Shown here: one piece after another, positions 14,528 through 21,453 of the stretch
How positions within the stretch are numbered: position 1 is the stretch's first letter
Layout: each line of letters starts with the position of its first letter
DNA from: DATEAV01 sp964513155
Lineage (GTDB): Bacteria; Chloroflexota; Anaerolineae; Anaerolineales; E44-bin32
NCBI GenBank assembly: GCA_964513155.1
Contig: CAZEMA010000039.1
Coordinates: 1-21,464 of the forward strand
DNA: 21,464 nt
Reading direction: 5' to 3'
Notes under the pieces: generated by a model
What the model was told of the DNA's origin: nothing
The model's input: the letters and a program-made list of their open reading frames with translations, nothing else
Databases searched by the model: none
Program-made: the position numbers and the translations under genes

Positions 14528-17059
14528 ATGCGCCGTCCTCTCTCAATCCTCCTGACGATCGCTTTCGCCCTGGCCTGGATCTCGCCCGCCAATGCTGCCG
14601 ATCCTTTGCGCGTCTTCTATGCGGGTCCAGAGGCAGGTGTGCGGGAGGCATTGGACCTCGCGGCTGATTTCCAGCTTGTCAGCGACGCGGCGCAGGCCAA
14701 CGTTTTCGTCTTGAACGGCGTCATCCCCGATCCGGAGGCGATCGCGGCTCGCCTTCGAGAGGGGGCCGGGCTTCTCCTGATCTTGGGGCCCGACATTGCG
14801 GCCGCGGACTTGGACGGTTTGCTCGGTGCCGATGTCCGGCTCGAGTCTCGCCAGGATCCGTTGAGCCTGGTCCCCAGTCCAGGAGCGGAAAGCGATCCGC
14901 TCTCGAAGCAGGTGCTCTGGACGAGTTCTCCTCAGGTCCGACAGCGATTCCTACTGGAGGGGGCGGCGCTGACGCCTTTGGCCTCTGGCTATGAAGACGG
15001 TTCCCTGGTTCTCGGAAGAGGCGAGGTGGGCAGTGGCACAGTCTTCGTGTTCTGTGGCTTCCTTGATCAGGACAACCCGCAGTTCCAGGGGTGGGCCTAC
15101 TTCAACTATCTGATCTACTTCTTGACTTCCTCCGCGGGTGGCAGGACGCCCGTCGACTTCGCCGACTATGCCGGTTCACCGGTGCCCCACCCTCGTGAGC
15201 AAGCGGCGCTGTATGCGGCGATGGCGGTAATGGTCGTCATCTCATTCACCGCCTTCTTCCTGGTCCGCCGCTACAGCCGCGCCCATCCAGAGGAACTCGA
15301 CACGCTCGTCGCCAACCGGGCCGAGTTCGAGGCACGCGAAGCCAGGACCGACTGGGAGGAGATCGGATTCCATCGGCCTCTGGGTGGTTTCCTGTTTGCC
15401 CTGATGTTCGGCCTGGTCTTCTTCGTGCCGCTCATCGTCTACCAGAATCTGATTCTGCCCACGTACATCCTCCCCTCGGCTCAGGCGCTCGGGATCTGGG
15501 GCCGAGTCACCCAGTTCTTCAACCTGTTGTGGGTCCTCTTCGACATGGGCACGAGCTCGGCGTTCATCAAGTTCTTCGCCCAAGACCGCGTCCACGACCC
15601 GCGGCGAGCGGTCCAGTACGCGCAGGTCTTCGTCTGGTGGCAGGCCCTGTCAGGGGCGATCCAGGTCGCGCTCGTGACTGCGGTTTCGGGAACGCTGCTT
15701 CCCCGAACAACCTACGCGCTGTATGCCTGGAGCATCATCGTCCACACCCTGATCCAGTTGCCCGGTTTCTACCAGGTCTTCCGCCACGCCCTGACCGGCC
15801 TGCAGCGCTTCGACTTCGCTCAGATCCTCGACATGGGCTGGGCCCTGGCCTTCCCCATGATCACCCAGCCACTGATCGTCACCCTGATGGTGGCCTGGGG
15901 TAGGAACCATCCGGTCTTCGGGATGGCGATGGGCGGACTGCTTGGCTTGGGGTTGGCGGCTTACGCCGGCGAGTTCCTCTGCCTCGTGCTCGGCTTCTGG
16001 CTTTACAAGCGGCTGGGATACAATGCCCGCCTCCTGTTCCTGGCCCACTTCGACTGGTCGGTGATCAAGAACGCCTTTCGCTTTGGCGTGTTCGACATGC
16101 TGGCTTCCGTGGCATGGATGGTCGGGCAGGCGATCGAGATCCTGATCACCCAGCGCCTGGTCAACTATGCCGAGGTATGGGGCAACTGGACCATCGCCCA
16201 GAACTTCATTTACGCCTACCAGGTGCTGCAAACCCTCTACAGCAACGCCCTCCCCTCCATCTCCGAGGCGATCTCGCACGGCCGGAAGATGCTCAGCCAG
16301 TACTACTCGGTTCTGTCTTACAAGTGGGGCGGGGTGATCAGCGCCTATATCGGTGCCGTGCTCCTGGCGGTGGCCGACCGCTTCATCCTGGGCGCGACGG
16401 GACCGGAGTTCGTCCGGGCAGCGGCCTACTCGATCCCGCTGATCCTCTGGGGAGCGATCCAGTATCCCTCTTGGGTGGGGGACAACGTTCAGTTGGGCGC
16501 CAACCACCCGTATCTCAAGTCAGCGCTGGTGGCAGCCGAGCAGACGATACGCGTGACGTTGGCCTTCCTGCTCCTGGCGCGGTTCCAGGTGTACGGCTTG
16601 ATCATCGCCTACTTTGTCGGCCTGCTGACGAAGGACATCCTGGCGTACTTCGTGAACCACAGGGTGTGCTTCCCCCAGCGCTTCTACTTCTGGCAGTCCT
16701 TGGCCGCCCCGATTCTGGCAGGCGCGGCGCATTACGCCGTCGTCCGGTGGGTGGGAGGGCTGATCTGGCGAGGGGATCAGGTGACCAGCGTGCTCGTTCT
16801 CTTCATTGGCATCCTCCCCTCGTTCCCGCTCTTTGCCTTCTTCTATGGACTATTCGGCGGTTGGGACGAGGATGGGCTGGAGGAGCTGCGGCGGGCTGTC
16901 GACCTGAGCAGCTTCATGCGCCCCGTGTCCTGGCTCTTCTGGTGGGCGACCCGGTTAGGGGCCAGGATCAGCCCGATCCACGGCCGATTCCCGATCGACA
17001 TCCGCCCTGCCGCCCTCGCCGAGGCACGCCAACTGATGGAAGAGCGCGTCCGGCTGTAG
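14528..17059 (+). CDS. Fusion of a secreted domain with a polysaccharide flippase-like membrane domain
   Basis: 843 aa. Residues 1-23 are a signal peptide (ending ANA). About 24-222 is an exported alpha/beta domain, reminiscent of amidotransferase-like or DUF4350-type folds (VFVLNGVIPD, GLLLILGPDI, GSGTVFVFCGFLDQ, YFNYLIYFLTSS). A transmembrane helix covers about 226-247 and a charged linker about 248-284. About 285-790 then carries a dozen or so hydrophobic helices like the MOP/MATE-type Wzx or lipid-II flippase superfamily, with a cytoplasmic tail of about 55 residues. The inferred role is export of a lipid-linked glycan or another surface polymer, with the outer domain sensing or shaping the cargo. 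GGAGGAG lies 9 nt before the ATG. No glycosyltransferase is adjacent; the neighbour is a beta-glucosidase. The family assignment of the outer domain is uncertain. Confidence 0.75.
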   Translation: MRRPLSILLTIAFALAWISPANAADPLRVFYAGPEAGVREALDLAADFQLVSDAAQANVFVLNGVIPDPEAIAARLREGAGLLLILGPDIAAADLDGLLGADVRLESRQDPLSLVPSPGAESDPLSKQVLWTSSPQVRQRFLLEGAALTPLASGYEDGSLVLGRGEVGSGTVFVFCGFLDQDNPQFQGWAYFNYLIYFLTSSAGGRTPVDFADYAGSPVPHPREQAALYAAMAVMVVISFTAFFLVRRYSRAHPEELDTLVANRAEFEAREARTDWEEIGFHRPLGGFLFALMFGLVFFVPLIVYQNLILPTYILPSAQALGIWGRVTQFFNLLWVLFDMGTSSAFIKFFAQDRVHDPRRAVQYAQVFVWWQALSGAIQVALVTAVSGTLLPRTTYALYAWSIIVHTLIQLPGFYQVFRHALTGLQRFDFAQILDMGWALAFPMITQPLIVTLMVAWGRNHPVFGMAMGGLLGLGLAAYAGEFLCLVLGFWLYKRLGYNARLLFLAHFDWSVIKNAFRFGVFDMLASVAWMVGQAIEILITQRLVNYAEVWGNWTIAQNFIYAYQVLQTLYSNALPSISEAISHGRKMLSQYYSVLSYKWGGVISAYIGAVLLAVADRFILGATGPEFVRAAAYSIPLILWGAIQYPSWVGDNVQLGANHPYLKSALVAAEQTIRVTLAFLLLARFQVYGLIIAYFVGLLTKDILAYFVNHRVCFPQRFYFWQSLAAPILAGAAHYAVVRWVGGLIWRGDQVTSVLVLFIGILPSFPLFAFFYGLFGGWDEDGLEELRRAVDLSSFMRPVSWLFWWATRLGARISPIHGRFPIDIRPAALAEARQLMEERVRL

Positions 17060-17221
17060 GCTTCGGGGAGACGCCTGGTCCGTTCTCGTATGCGGAATCG
17101 TGGTCTGAGTCGGAGCCTGCGAGGCCGAAGGCCGATATCGGCCTTGATAGAGACCGCTTGCTCAGACTAGAGCCGCGGACATCCACGGGCAATTTCGGGG
17201 TCGCCATTACTCGAAAAGCGG

Positions 17222-17256
17222 ACCGCCGGATGTGGGGGACATCCGGCGGTTCCCTT
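17222..17256 (+). terminator. Probable terminator of the flippase-fusion gene
   Basis: Perfect 12-bp stem ACCGCCGGATGT (17222-17233) with 17239-17250, GGGGG loop, followed by TCCCTT. The T tail is weak but the stem is very stable. Confidence 0.6.
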
Positions 17257-17336
17257 CGTAGGGGCCTCACCGTCTGTGCAGGGGGGGACACAAGACGGTG
17301 AGGTGGTTCCCCTCGGACGAACCCCTATACCAATAC

Positions 17337-17368
17337 ATGTCACCAATCGGGGCTCATCTTGGGGACAT
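17337..17368. repeat. Near-palindromic AT-rich dyad, possible insertion-sequence end remnant
   Basis: ATGTCACCAA (17337-17346) pairs with TTGGGGACAT (17359-17368) at 9 of 10 positions. It lies in an AT-rich patch that contrasts with the GC-rich flanks. The pattern looks like an abandoned transposon end, but there is no transposase and no second copy in the window. Confidence 0.3.
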
Positions 17369-17414
17369 ATTACCACAATGTGTATCGGAATTAGATAAGA
17401 ATTCGATGAGGAAA

Positions 17415-17888
17415 TCAGCGCGAGGAGCGCTTCCGCTTCTGGCCGAAACGGCGCTCCCAGTAGGCAATGTCGTCCGGGGAGGGTATCTCGGGCTTCTCAG
17501 CCTGCCGTGTTGCCGCGGCTTGAAGCTCGCGGACGAAATCGCGGCTGCTCACCACCCTGGCGCCCGCTGCCCGTGCCGCCGCCTGCACCTCTCGATCGGA
17601 GGAAACGACTACCCAGTTACGAGCCTCTCCCCGTAAACGGGCAAGATGCGCGCGGATGGCCTGATCGGCTGTACCGGGAGGCCTGATGAAGTGGATCTTG
17701 ATCCCGCCTGAGGAGAGCGAAGCCTCCGATCCTGCCCGGCCGCGGTCGAAGTAGACGGTCAGCTGCCCCCGCTTCCTCCGGCAGAAGGGGCGGAGGCTTG
17801 ACACAAGCCGCATCTCATCGTCCGGGTCGCTCAGGCGAAGACCGGGCGTCTGTGCAATCAGATTGTGGCCGTCGATAAGATAGGGCAT
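17415..17888 (-). CDS. NYN-domain (YacP-like) ribonuclease
   Basis: 157 aa. The start MPYLIDGHNLI carries the first catalytic Asp (Asp6) of the PIN-like NYN fold. Further acids are Asp48 (VYFDRG), Asp75 (GTADQAI) and Asp98 (VVSSDREV), and the C-terminal tail is basic (RFGQKRKRSSR). The family (YacP/Rae1-like, DUF901) cleaves RNA, in Firmicutes on ribosome-associated mRNA. The ATG at 17888 was chosen because GAGG lies 7 nt upstream; an ATG at 17894 would leave 1 nt. A TTGACT-17-TACAAT promoter lies just upstream. It is a monocistronic gene, divergent from the LysM/lamin-tail gene. Confidence 0.88.
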   Translation of the reverse strand: MPYLIDGHNLIAQTPGLRLSDPDDEMRLVSSLRPFCRRKRGQLTVYFDRGRAGSEASLSSGGIKIHFIRPPGTADQAIRAHLARLRGEARNWVVVSSDREVQAAARAAGARVVSSRDFVRELQAAATRQAEKPEIPSPDDIAYWERRFGQKRKRSSR

Positions 17889-17921
17889 CCACATGCCTCG
17901 CGGTTCGCGTCGGCTTCTCGG

Positions 17922-17950
17922 ATTGTACGGTTGCACCTTGCCCGAGTCAA
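17922..17950 (-). promoter_or_regulatory. Promoter of the NYN nuclease gene
   Basis: On the minus strand TTGACT (17945-17950, 5/6), 17-bp spacer, TACAAT (17922-17927, 5/6). The leader is about 27 nt. Confidence 0.75.
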
Positions 17951-18013
17951 TTTCGCTTTTGGGAGACCTGTGCTATGATCCTGGCCCATGGGTAGCGTGC
18001 GCAGGACGTCCTC

Positions 18014-18113
18014 NNNNNNNNNNNNNNNNNNNNNNNNNNNNNNNNNNNNNNNNNNNNNNNNNNNNNNNNNNNNNNNNNNNNNNNNNNNNNNNNNNNNNNN
18101 NNNNNNNNNNNNN
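18014..18113. other. Assembly gap of exactly 100 N
   Basis: The fixed length of 100 N signals an unknown-size scaffold join. Given the identical 55-bp flanks, the true gap is most simply minus 55 bp, with no missing sequence. Confidence 0.95.
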
Positions 18114-18125
18114 TTGGGAGACCTG

Positions 18126-18134
18126 TGCTATGAT
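18126..18134 (+). promoter_or_regulatory. Extended -10 promoter, leaderless start for the LysM gene
   Basis: TGCTATGAT ends 8 nt before the ATG at 18143, so transcription should begin at or just before the start codon. No Shine-Dalgarno is present. The -35 position falls in the N gap here; in the left duplicate it shows no good match. Confidence 0.55.
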
Positions 18135-18142
18135 CCTGGCCC

Positions 18143-18889
18143 ATGGGTAGCGTGCGCAGGACGTCCTCCAGTCAGTTCGTGCGCTTTCTGATCCTCAACG
18201 TCATCGTGTCCGCCGCGACGGTGACCCTCGTGCTCTTCATCTGGGACCGGCCAGGCGTCTCGCGGCCGGTGGCAACCCCCACCTCGACGCTCAGCATCGC
18301 GGCCCAGGTCGGCAGCGCCATTCCGACGGTGACTGCCACCGTGCCGCCTTCGCCGACGCCGGTAACCTACACCGTTCAGCCGGGCGATACCCTTCTGGCC
18401 ATTGCCCTCCGGCTGGGGATCGATTCTGATGATCTGATGGCCGCCAACGGGCTCACCGATCCCGACACCCTGGATGTCGGTCAGGTGCTGATCGTGCCCA
18501 CCGCCTCGGCCGGGACGGGCGCAACCCCGCCGCCGGGCTCGACCCCTCGGGCGACAGCCACGCAGAACCCAGACTCCCTGGCAGCCCGGGTCGAGATCCG
18601 CGGCGTGAGCGGCGCCGGCGTGCTCGAGACGGAAACGGTCCTGCTGCTCAACAGCGGTGGCGAGGCCAGCATGGCCGGGTGGTCGTTGGATGACGGCCAG
18701 GGTCACCGCTACACGTTCCCGGGCTTCGTGCTCCATCACAGCGGCGCCGCAAGCGTCCACACCATGGCCGGCCGGGATACGTCAATTGACCTGTACTGGG
18801 GGATGGACCAGGCGATCTGGCTCTCTGGGAAGACGATCACCTTGCGGGACGCCAGCGGCGCCACGCAGTCGATCTTTGAGATTCCCTAA
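18143..18889 (+). CDS. Membrane-anchored LysM and lamin-tail domain protein
   Basis: 248 aa. An uncleaved N-terminal anchor helix (about 13-34) is followed by a Thr/Pro/Val-rich linker, a LysM domain (75-119: TYTVQPGDTLLAIALRL...AANGLTDPDTLDVGQVLIVP), a second Thr/Pro linker, and a C-terminal lamin-tail (LTD) beta domain (about 148-247: VEIRGVSGAG...VLLLNSGGEASMAGWSLDD...SGKTITLRDASG). LysM domains bind peptidoglycan or chitin-like glycans; LTD domains are common in secreted bacterial proteins. It should sit outside the cytoplasmic membrane, bound to the wall. There are no enzymatic residues, so the role is probably structural or adhesive. The start is the ATG just after an extended -10, duplicated at 17988 by the scaffold artefact. 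Confidence 0.88.
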   Translation: MGSVRRTSSSQFVRFLILNVIVSAATVTLVLFIWDRPGVSRPVATPTSTLSIAAQVGSAIPTVTATVPPSPTPVTYTVQPGDTLLAIALRLGIDSDDLMAANGLTDPDTLDVGQVLIVPTASAGTGATPPPGSTPRATATQNPDSLAARVEIRGVSGAGVLETETVLLLNSGGEASMAGWSLDDGQGHRYTFPGFVLHHSGAASVHTMAGRDTSIDLYWGMDQAIWLSGKTITLRDASGATQSIFEIP

Positions 18890-18922
18890 TCCGAGCTCTG
18901 CCTACGCTTACCGAGTTGTCTG

Positions 18923-18962
18923 CGATGGAAGGCTGCCGACCGGCGGCCTTCCATCGTTTGTG
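18923..18962 (+). terminator. Terminator of the LysM gene
   Basis: Perfect 11-bp stem CGATGGAAGGC (18923-18933) with 18946-18956, and a further short stem inside the loop, followed by TTTGTG. It begins 34 bp after the stop codon. Confidence 0.75.
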
Positions 18963-19231
18963 ACGAGCTGCAGTCCTCACCAAGTATCAGATGCTCCGAA
19001 ACCGAGCAGTCAAGGGCCGAAGCCAGGCATCGCGGTCCCTCTGCCCCCGCTGGGCCTCGGTTCCTGGCGCCCGCCGAGAGCCGAGGTCGACGACATCGGT
19101 CGACCCTTCCGCCATCGGACGCCCGGCCCGATTGCCCGATCCGTCCCCCCGCCAGCATCGAGCATCCGGCCGGCCCGTGCCTAACCGATTCGAGATGGTG
19201 TCGGGATGTCAGACACTTCGGGGGAAAAGAC
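18963..19231. other. Intergenic region, no gene seen
   Basis: About 270 bases between the LysM gene terminator and the tatA terminator. Frames are open on both strands only because of high GC and give no recognisable protein. One dyad is visible, GGTCGAC/GTCGACC (19085-19091 with 19099-19105). Confidence 0.5.
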
Positions 19232-19253
19232 GAACCGGCCCGAGGGCCGGTTC
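19232..19253 (-). terminator. Terminator of tatA
   Basis: GAACCGGCC/GGCCGGTTC stem with a CGAG centre. On the minus strand it is followed by GTCTTTTCCCC. It begins 19 nt after the tatA stop. Confidence 0.8.
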
Positions 19254-19272
19254 ATGGCCGCCATGGGATAAA

Positions 19273-19464
19273 TCAGGATTGGGCGCTAGAGTCGGGGGGC
19301 TGCTGATCCTTGGGGGTCTCTTCCTCATCACTCTTCAGCCCCTTGCGGAACTCCCGGATACTGCGGCCGAGGTCGCCGCCGAGCCGTCCCAGTCGTCCTC
19401 CAAAGAGAATAACCACGATGACCAGGACGATCACAAGCTCCAGCGGACCTAAACGAATGGGCAT
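19273..19464 (-). CDS. tatA: Twin-arginine translocase subunit TatA
   Basis: 63 aa. TatA forms the variable-size pore of the Tat system, which exports folded proteins across the cytoplasmic membrane. Seen: a short N-terminus with the family polar residue (LGPLELVIV, Glu9), one transmembrane helix (about 7-21), the hinge LFGGRLGRLG with the invariant Phe-Gly, the amphipathic helix GRSIREFRKGL (about 33-43), and an acidic, disordered tail. The ATG at 19464 fits the family start and has GGAGG 5 nt upstream; an open extension to 19605 is not supported. An extended -10 TATAAT drives it. It is monocistronic here, with no tatC in the window, and divergent from dnaX. Confidence 0.95.
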   Translation of the reverse strand: MPIRLGPLELVIVLVIVVILFGGRLGRLGGDLGRSIREFRKGLKSDEEETPKDQQPPDSSAQS

Positions 19465-19503
19465 CTCAACCTCCGGCACCCGCTGTAGCGGATGGACGGG
19501 GGC

Positions 19504-19512
19504 ATTATAACA
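19504..19512 (-). promoter_or_regulatory. Extended -10 promoter of tatA
   Basis: On the minus strand TGTTATAAT, a perfect -10 with upstream TG. The -35 position has a poor match. The leader is about 33 nt and contains the GGAGG site. Confidence 0.65.
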
Positions 19513-19531
19513 CCGGAAGACCGATTTCCGG
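19513..19531. promoter_or_regulatory. Dyad between the tatA and dnaX promoters
   Basis: CCGGAA-N7-TTCCGG (19513-19518 with 19526-19531) lies immediately upstream of the tatA -10, covering its -35 region, and 20 bp upstream of the dnaX -35. Its placement suits a regulator-binding site, but no regulator is known for it. Confidence 0.35.
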
Positions 19532-19550
19532 ATGTTTGTGCGGAGCCATC

Positions 19551-19579
19551 TTGCGCGCCCCCTGTGCGTCTGATACACT
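19551..19579 (+). promoter_or_regulatory. dnaX promoter
   Basis: TTGCGC (19551-19556), 17-bp spacer, TACACT (19574-19579). The start near 19586 gives a leader of about 18 nt. Confidence 0.6.
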
Positions 19580-19603
19580 CGCTTTCTGGAGCGCACATCC
19601 CCC

Positions 19604-21265
19604 ATGTCTCAAGCACTCTACCGGAAGTGGCGACCTCAGACCTGGGATGAAGTGGTCGGGCAGGATCACATCGTCCTGACGCTGCGGAACGCGGTGCGCG
19701 CGGAGCGCGTCGCTCACGCGTATCTCTTTGCCGGGCCGCGGGGCACCGGCAAGACGACCACCGCCAGGATCCTGGCGAAGGCAGTCAACTGCCTGGCCGA
19801 CTCGCCTGCAGACCGACCCTGCAACCGGTGTGCGCGATGCCAGGCGGTGACCGAAGGGCGCTTCCTCGATCTGATCGAGATCGACGCCGCCTCCAATACC
19901 AGCGTCGAGGACGTGCGCGATCTGCGGGACAAGATCAACTTCGCTCCCAACGAAGGCCGGTGCAAGGTCTACATCGTGGACGAGGTCCACATGCTTTCGA
20001 CGGCGGCCTTCAACGCCCTGCTCAAGACGCTTGAGGAACCGCCTTCCCACGCGATCTTCGTACTGGCTACGACTGAGATCCACAAGATTCCGGCAACGGT
20101 TCTCTCCCGTTGCCAGCGCCACGAGTTTCGGCGACTGCCGGTAGCCATCATTGTGGACTACCTCTCCGCCAGGCTGAGCCAAGAGGGTCTGCAGGCCGAA
20201 CCCGGGGTCTTGGAGCTGGTTGCGCGTCAGGCGACGGGGAGCATGCGAGACGCGATCTCGCTTCTAGACCAGTTGGGCTCTGCCGGCGAGGTGATCGCTC
20301 TCCTGCAGACGCAAGTCGTGCTCGGGACCGCGACGGGCGAGGCGGTTCGCCAGGTTATCGATGCGCTTCTCGCCAAAGACGTGGCTCTGGGTCTGACGCT
20401 CATCAATCGGGCGCTGGATGGCGGGGCGGACCCGCGCCAGTTCGCCCGACAGGTCGTTGACTACCTGCGCGGGCTTCTCCTGGCCCGTATGGGTGACGCG
20501 CACCTGCTGGAGGCCACGCCGGAGGATCGGGCCGAGATGGCGCGTCAGGCGCAGCGCTTCGAGGTGCCGGAGTTGCTGGCTGCGATCCGGGCGTTCAATC
20601 AGGCGGGGCTGGAATCCCGGGCCGGATGGCAGCCGAGCCTGCCTCTGGAGATGGCCTTTATCGAAGTGGCGCAGGCCAAGCCGGGCGTTGTCGAAACGCA
20701 GCGGGGTTCGCCTGCGAGCGCTTCGCCCGAACGGCCCAGTGTCCCCGGGAAAGAGCTGGGCCCCGTCCCCTCGACGGGCGCCAGGAGCGCCAGACCTGCG
20801 AATCCTGGCCCTGCCTCCCAGGCATCCAGGGAGGGCGAGCCGGCGGAGTATGCCTCCCCACGATCGGAGGCCGACCCGGGAAAGGTGACGTTCCAGACGA
20901 TTCTGGATCACTGGCGCGAGATTCTGGCGGCTGCCCGGCGACGCGACCCCCGGACCCAAGCTTTGCTCAACTCCTGCCGCCCCATGGGTCTTGAAGACGG
21001 TGTGTTGGTCCTTGGCTTCGCCAGTGACCTGCTCCGGGACAAGATGGAGAAGGGCCACAGTTTGGGCCTGGCCCGCGACGCCCTTCAGGAAGTCCTGGGC
21101 ACGTCGGTGCAAGTACGTTCCGCGCTGACCAGCGGTGCAACCGAGGGCGGGAACGAGGCCGGTGCGCAAGCGGTTCAGGACAACGGGATGGTCGCGACCG
21201 CCCTGCGGGATCTGGGAGCACAGGTCGTCGACGTCAAACCGGTGCCGCCTGAGGACAAACCCTAG
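19604..21265 (+). CDS. dnaX: DNA polymerase III subunit tau/gamma
   Basis: 553 aa. This is the clamp-loader ATPase that loads the sliding clamp and couples the replisome. Seen: the start MSQALYRKWRPQTWDEVVGQ, Walker A GPRGTGKT (44-51), the zinc site Cys63, 73, 76, 79, Walker B VDEVHML (125-131), sensor-1 region LATTEIHKIP, and the SRC motif (168-170). Clamp-loader domain III runs to about 355, then a Pro/Ser/Ala-rich linker (360-425) and a tau-type C-terminal domain (about 427-540). No AAAAAAG-type slippery site was seen, so a frameshifted gamma form is not expected. GGAG is 12 nt before the ATG, a long spacing. The stop TAG at 21263 coincides with the left TA boundary of element copy 3. ybaB probably follows. 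Confidence 0.97.
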   Translation: MSQALYRKWRPQTWDEVVGQDHIVLTLRNAVRAERVAHAYLFAGPRGTGKTTTARILAKAVNCLADSPADRPCNRCARCQAVTEGRFLDLIEIDAASNTSVEDVRDLRDKINFAPNEGRCKVYIVDEVHMLSTAAFNALLKTLEEPPSHAIFVLATTEIHKIPATVLSRCQRHEFRRLPVAIIVDYLSARLSQEGLQAEPGVLELVARQATGSMRDAISLLDQLGSAGEVIALLQTQVVLGTATGEAVRQVIDALLAKDVALGLTLINRALDGGADPRQFARQVVDYLRGLLLARMGDAHLLEATPEDRAEMARQAQRFEVPELLAAIRAFNQAGLESRAGWQPSLPLEMAFIEVAQAKPGVVETQRGSPASASPERPSVPGKELGPVPSTGARSARPANPGPASQASREGEPAEYASPRSEADPGKVTFQTILDHWREILAAARRRDPRTQALLNSCRPMGLEDGVLVLGFASDLLRDKMEKGHSLGLARDALQEVLGTSVQVRSALTSGATEGGNEAGAQAVQDNGMVATALRDLGAQVVDVKPVPPEDKP

Positions 21266-21388
21266 GAGGGTGATGAAAAAGCCCTGCTTCCTGGAAGGAA
21301 TTCGTATATGTGGTGGTTGGGGCGAAGCCCCAACCACCACATATACGGTTCTCTTCTCCGGGCAAGGCGGTTCTTCATCACCCTGCTA
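21263..21388 (+). mobile_element. 126-bp palindromic MITE-like element, copy 3
   Basis: The best-preserved copy. TA at 21263-21264 and at 21387-21388 bound it. The ends GGAGGGTGATGAA and, read inward, GCAGGGTGATGAA differ at one position. The central stem is perfect over 20 bp (21304-21323 with 21327-21346, loop GAA). Inserted exactly at the 3' end of dnaX: the dnaX stop TAG consists of the flanking TA plus the first base of the element. It lies between dnaX and the next gene of the same likely operon. Confidence 0.88.
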
Positions 21389-21453
21389 GGCACCGGCCAC
21401 CCAGAGTGACCTGACCCCGTGCGCAGGTGTCCGGGTAGCGGTGGAGGCTGGTG

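Larger units (their letters stand above)
17060..17414. other. Convergent intergenic region with a series of dyads
   Basis: No gene is supported. It holds an 18-bp perfect palindrome (17128-17145, AAGGCCGAT plus its complement), the terminator hairpin 17222-17250, another perfect 11-bp stem (17265-17275 with 17293-17303, 17-nt loop), and an AT-rich patch (about 17320-17405) unlike its surroundings. Confidence 0.6.
17959..18168. repeat. Artificial 55-bp direct repeat flanking the scaffold gap
   Basis: Bases 17959-18013 and 18114-18168 are identical over 55 bases and abut the N run on either side. The repeat includes the -10 and start codon of the LysM gene, which therefore appears twice (17988 and 18143). 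This is what two contigs that really overlap look like when scaffolded with a default gap. Confidence 0.9.

Noticed and set aside
17893..18191. Open frames running through the N gap.
   Set aside because: They exist only because N is read as sense codons. The real start is the ATG at 18143.
20700..20890. A programmed frameshift site in dnaX, as in E. coli.
   Set aside because: No A-rich slippery heptamer followed by a stem was seen near the domain III/linker boundary; short A runs such as GAAAG are ordinary.
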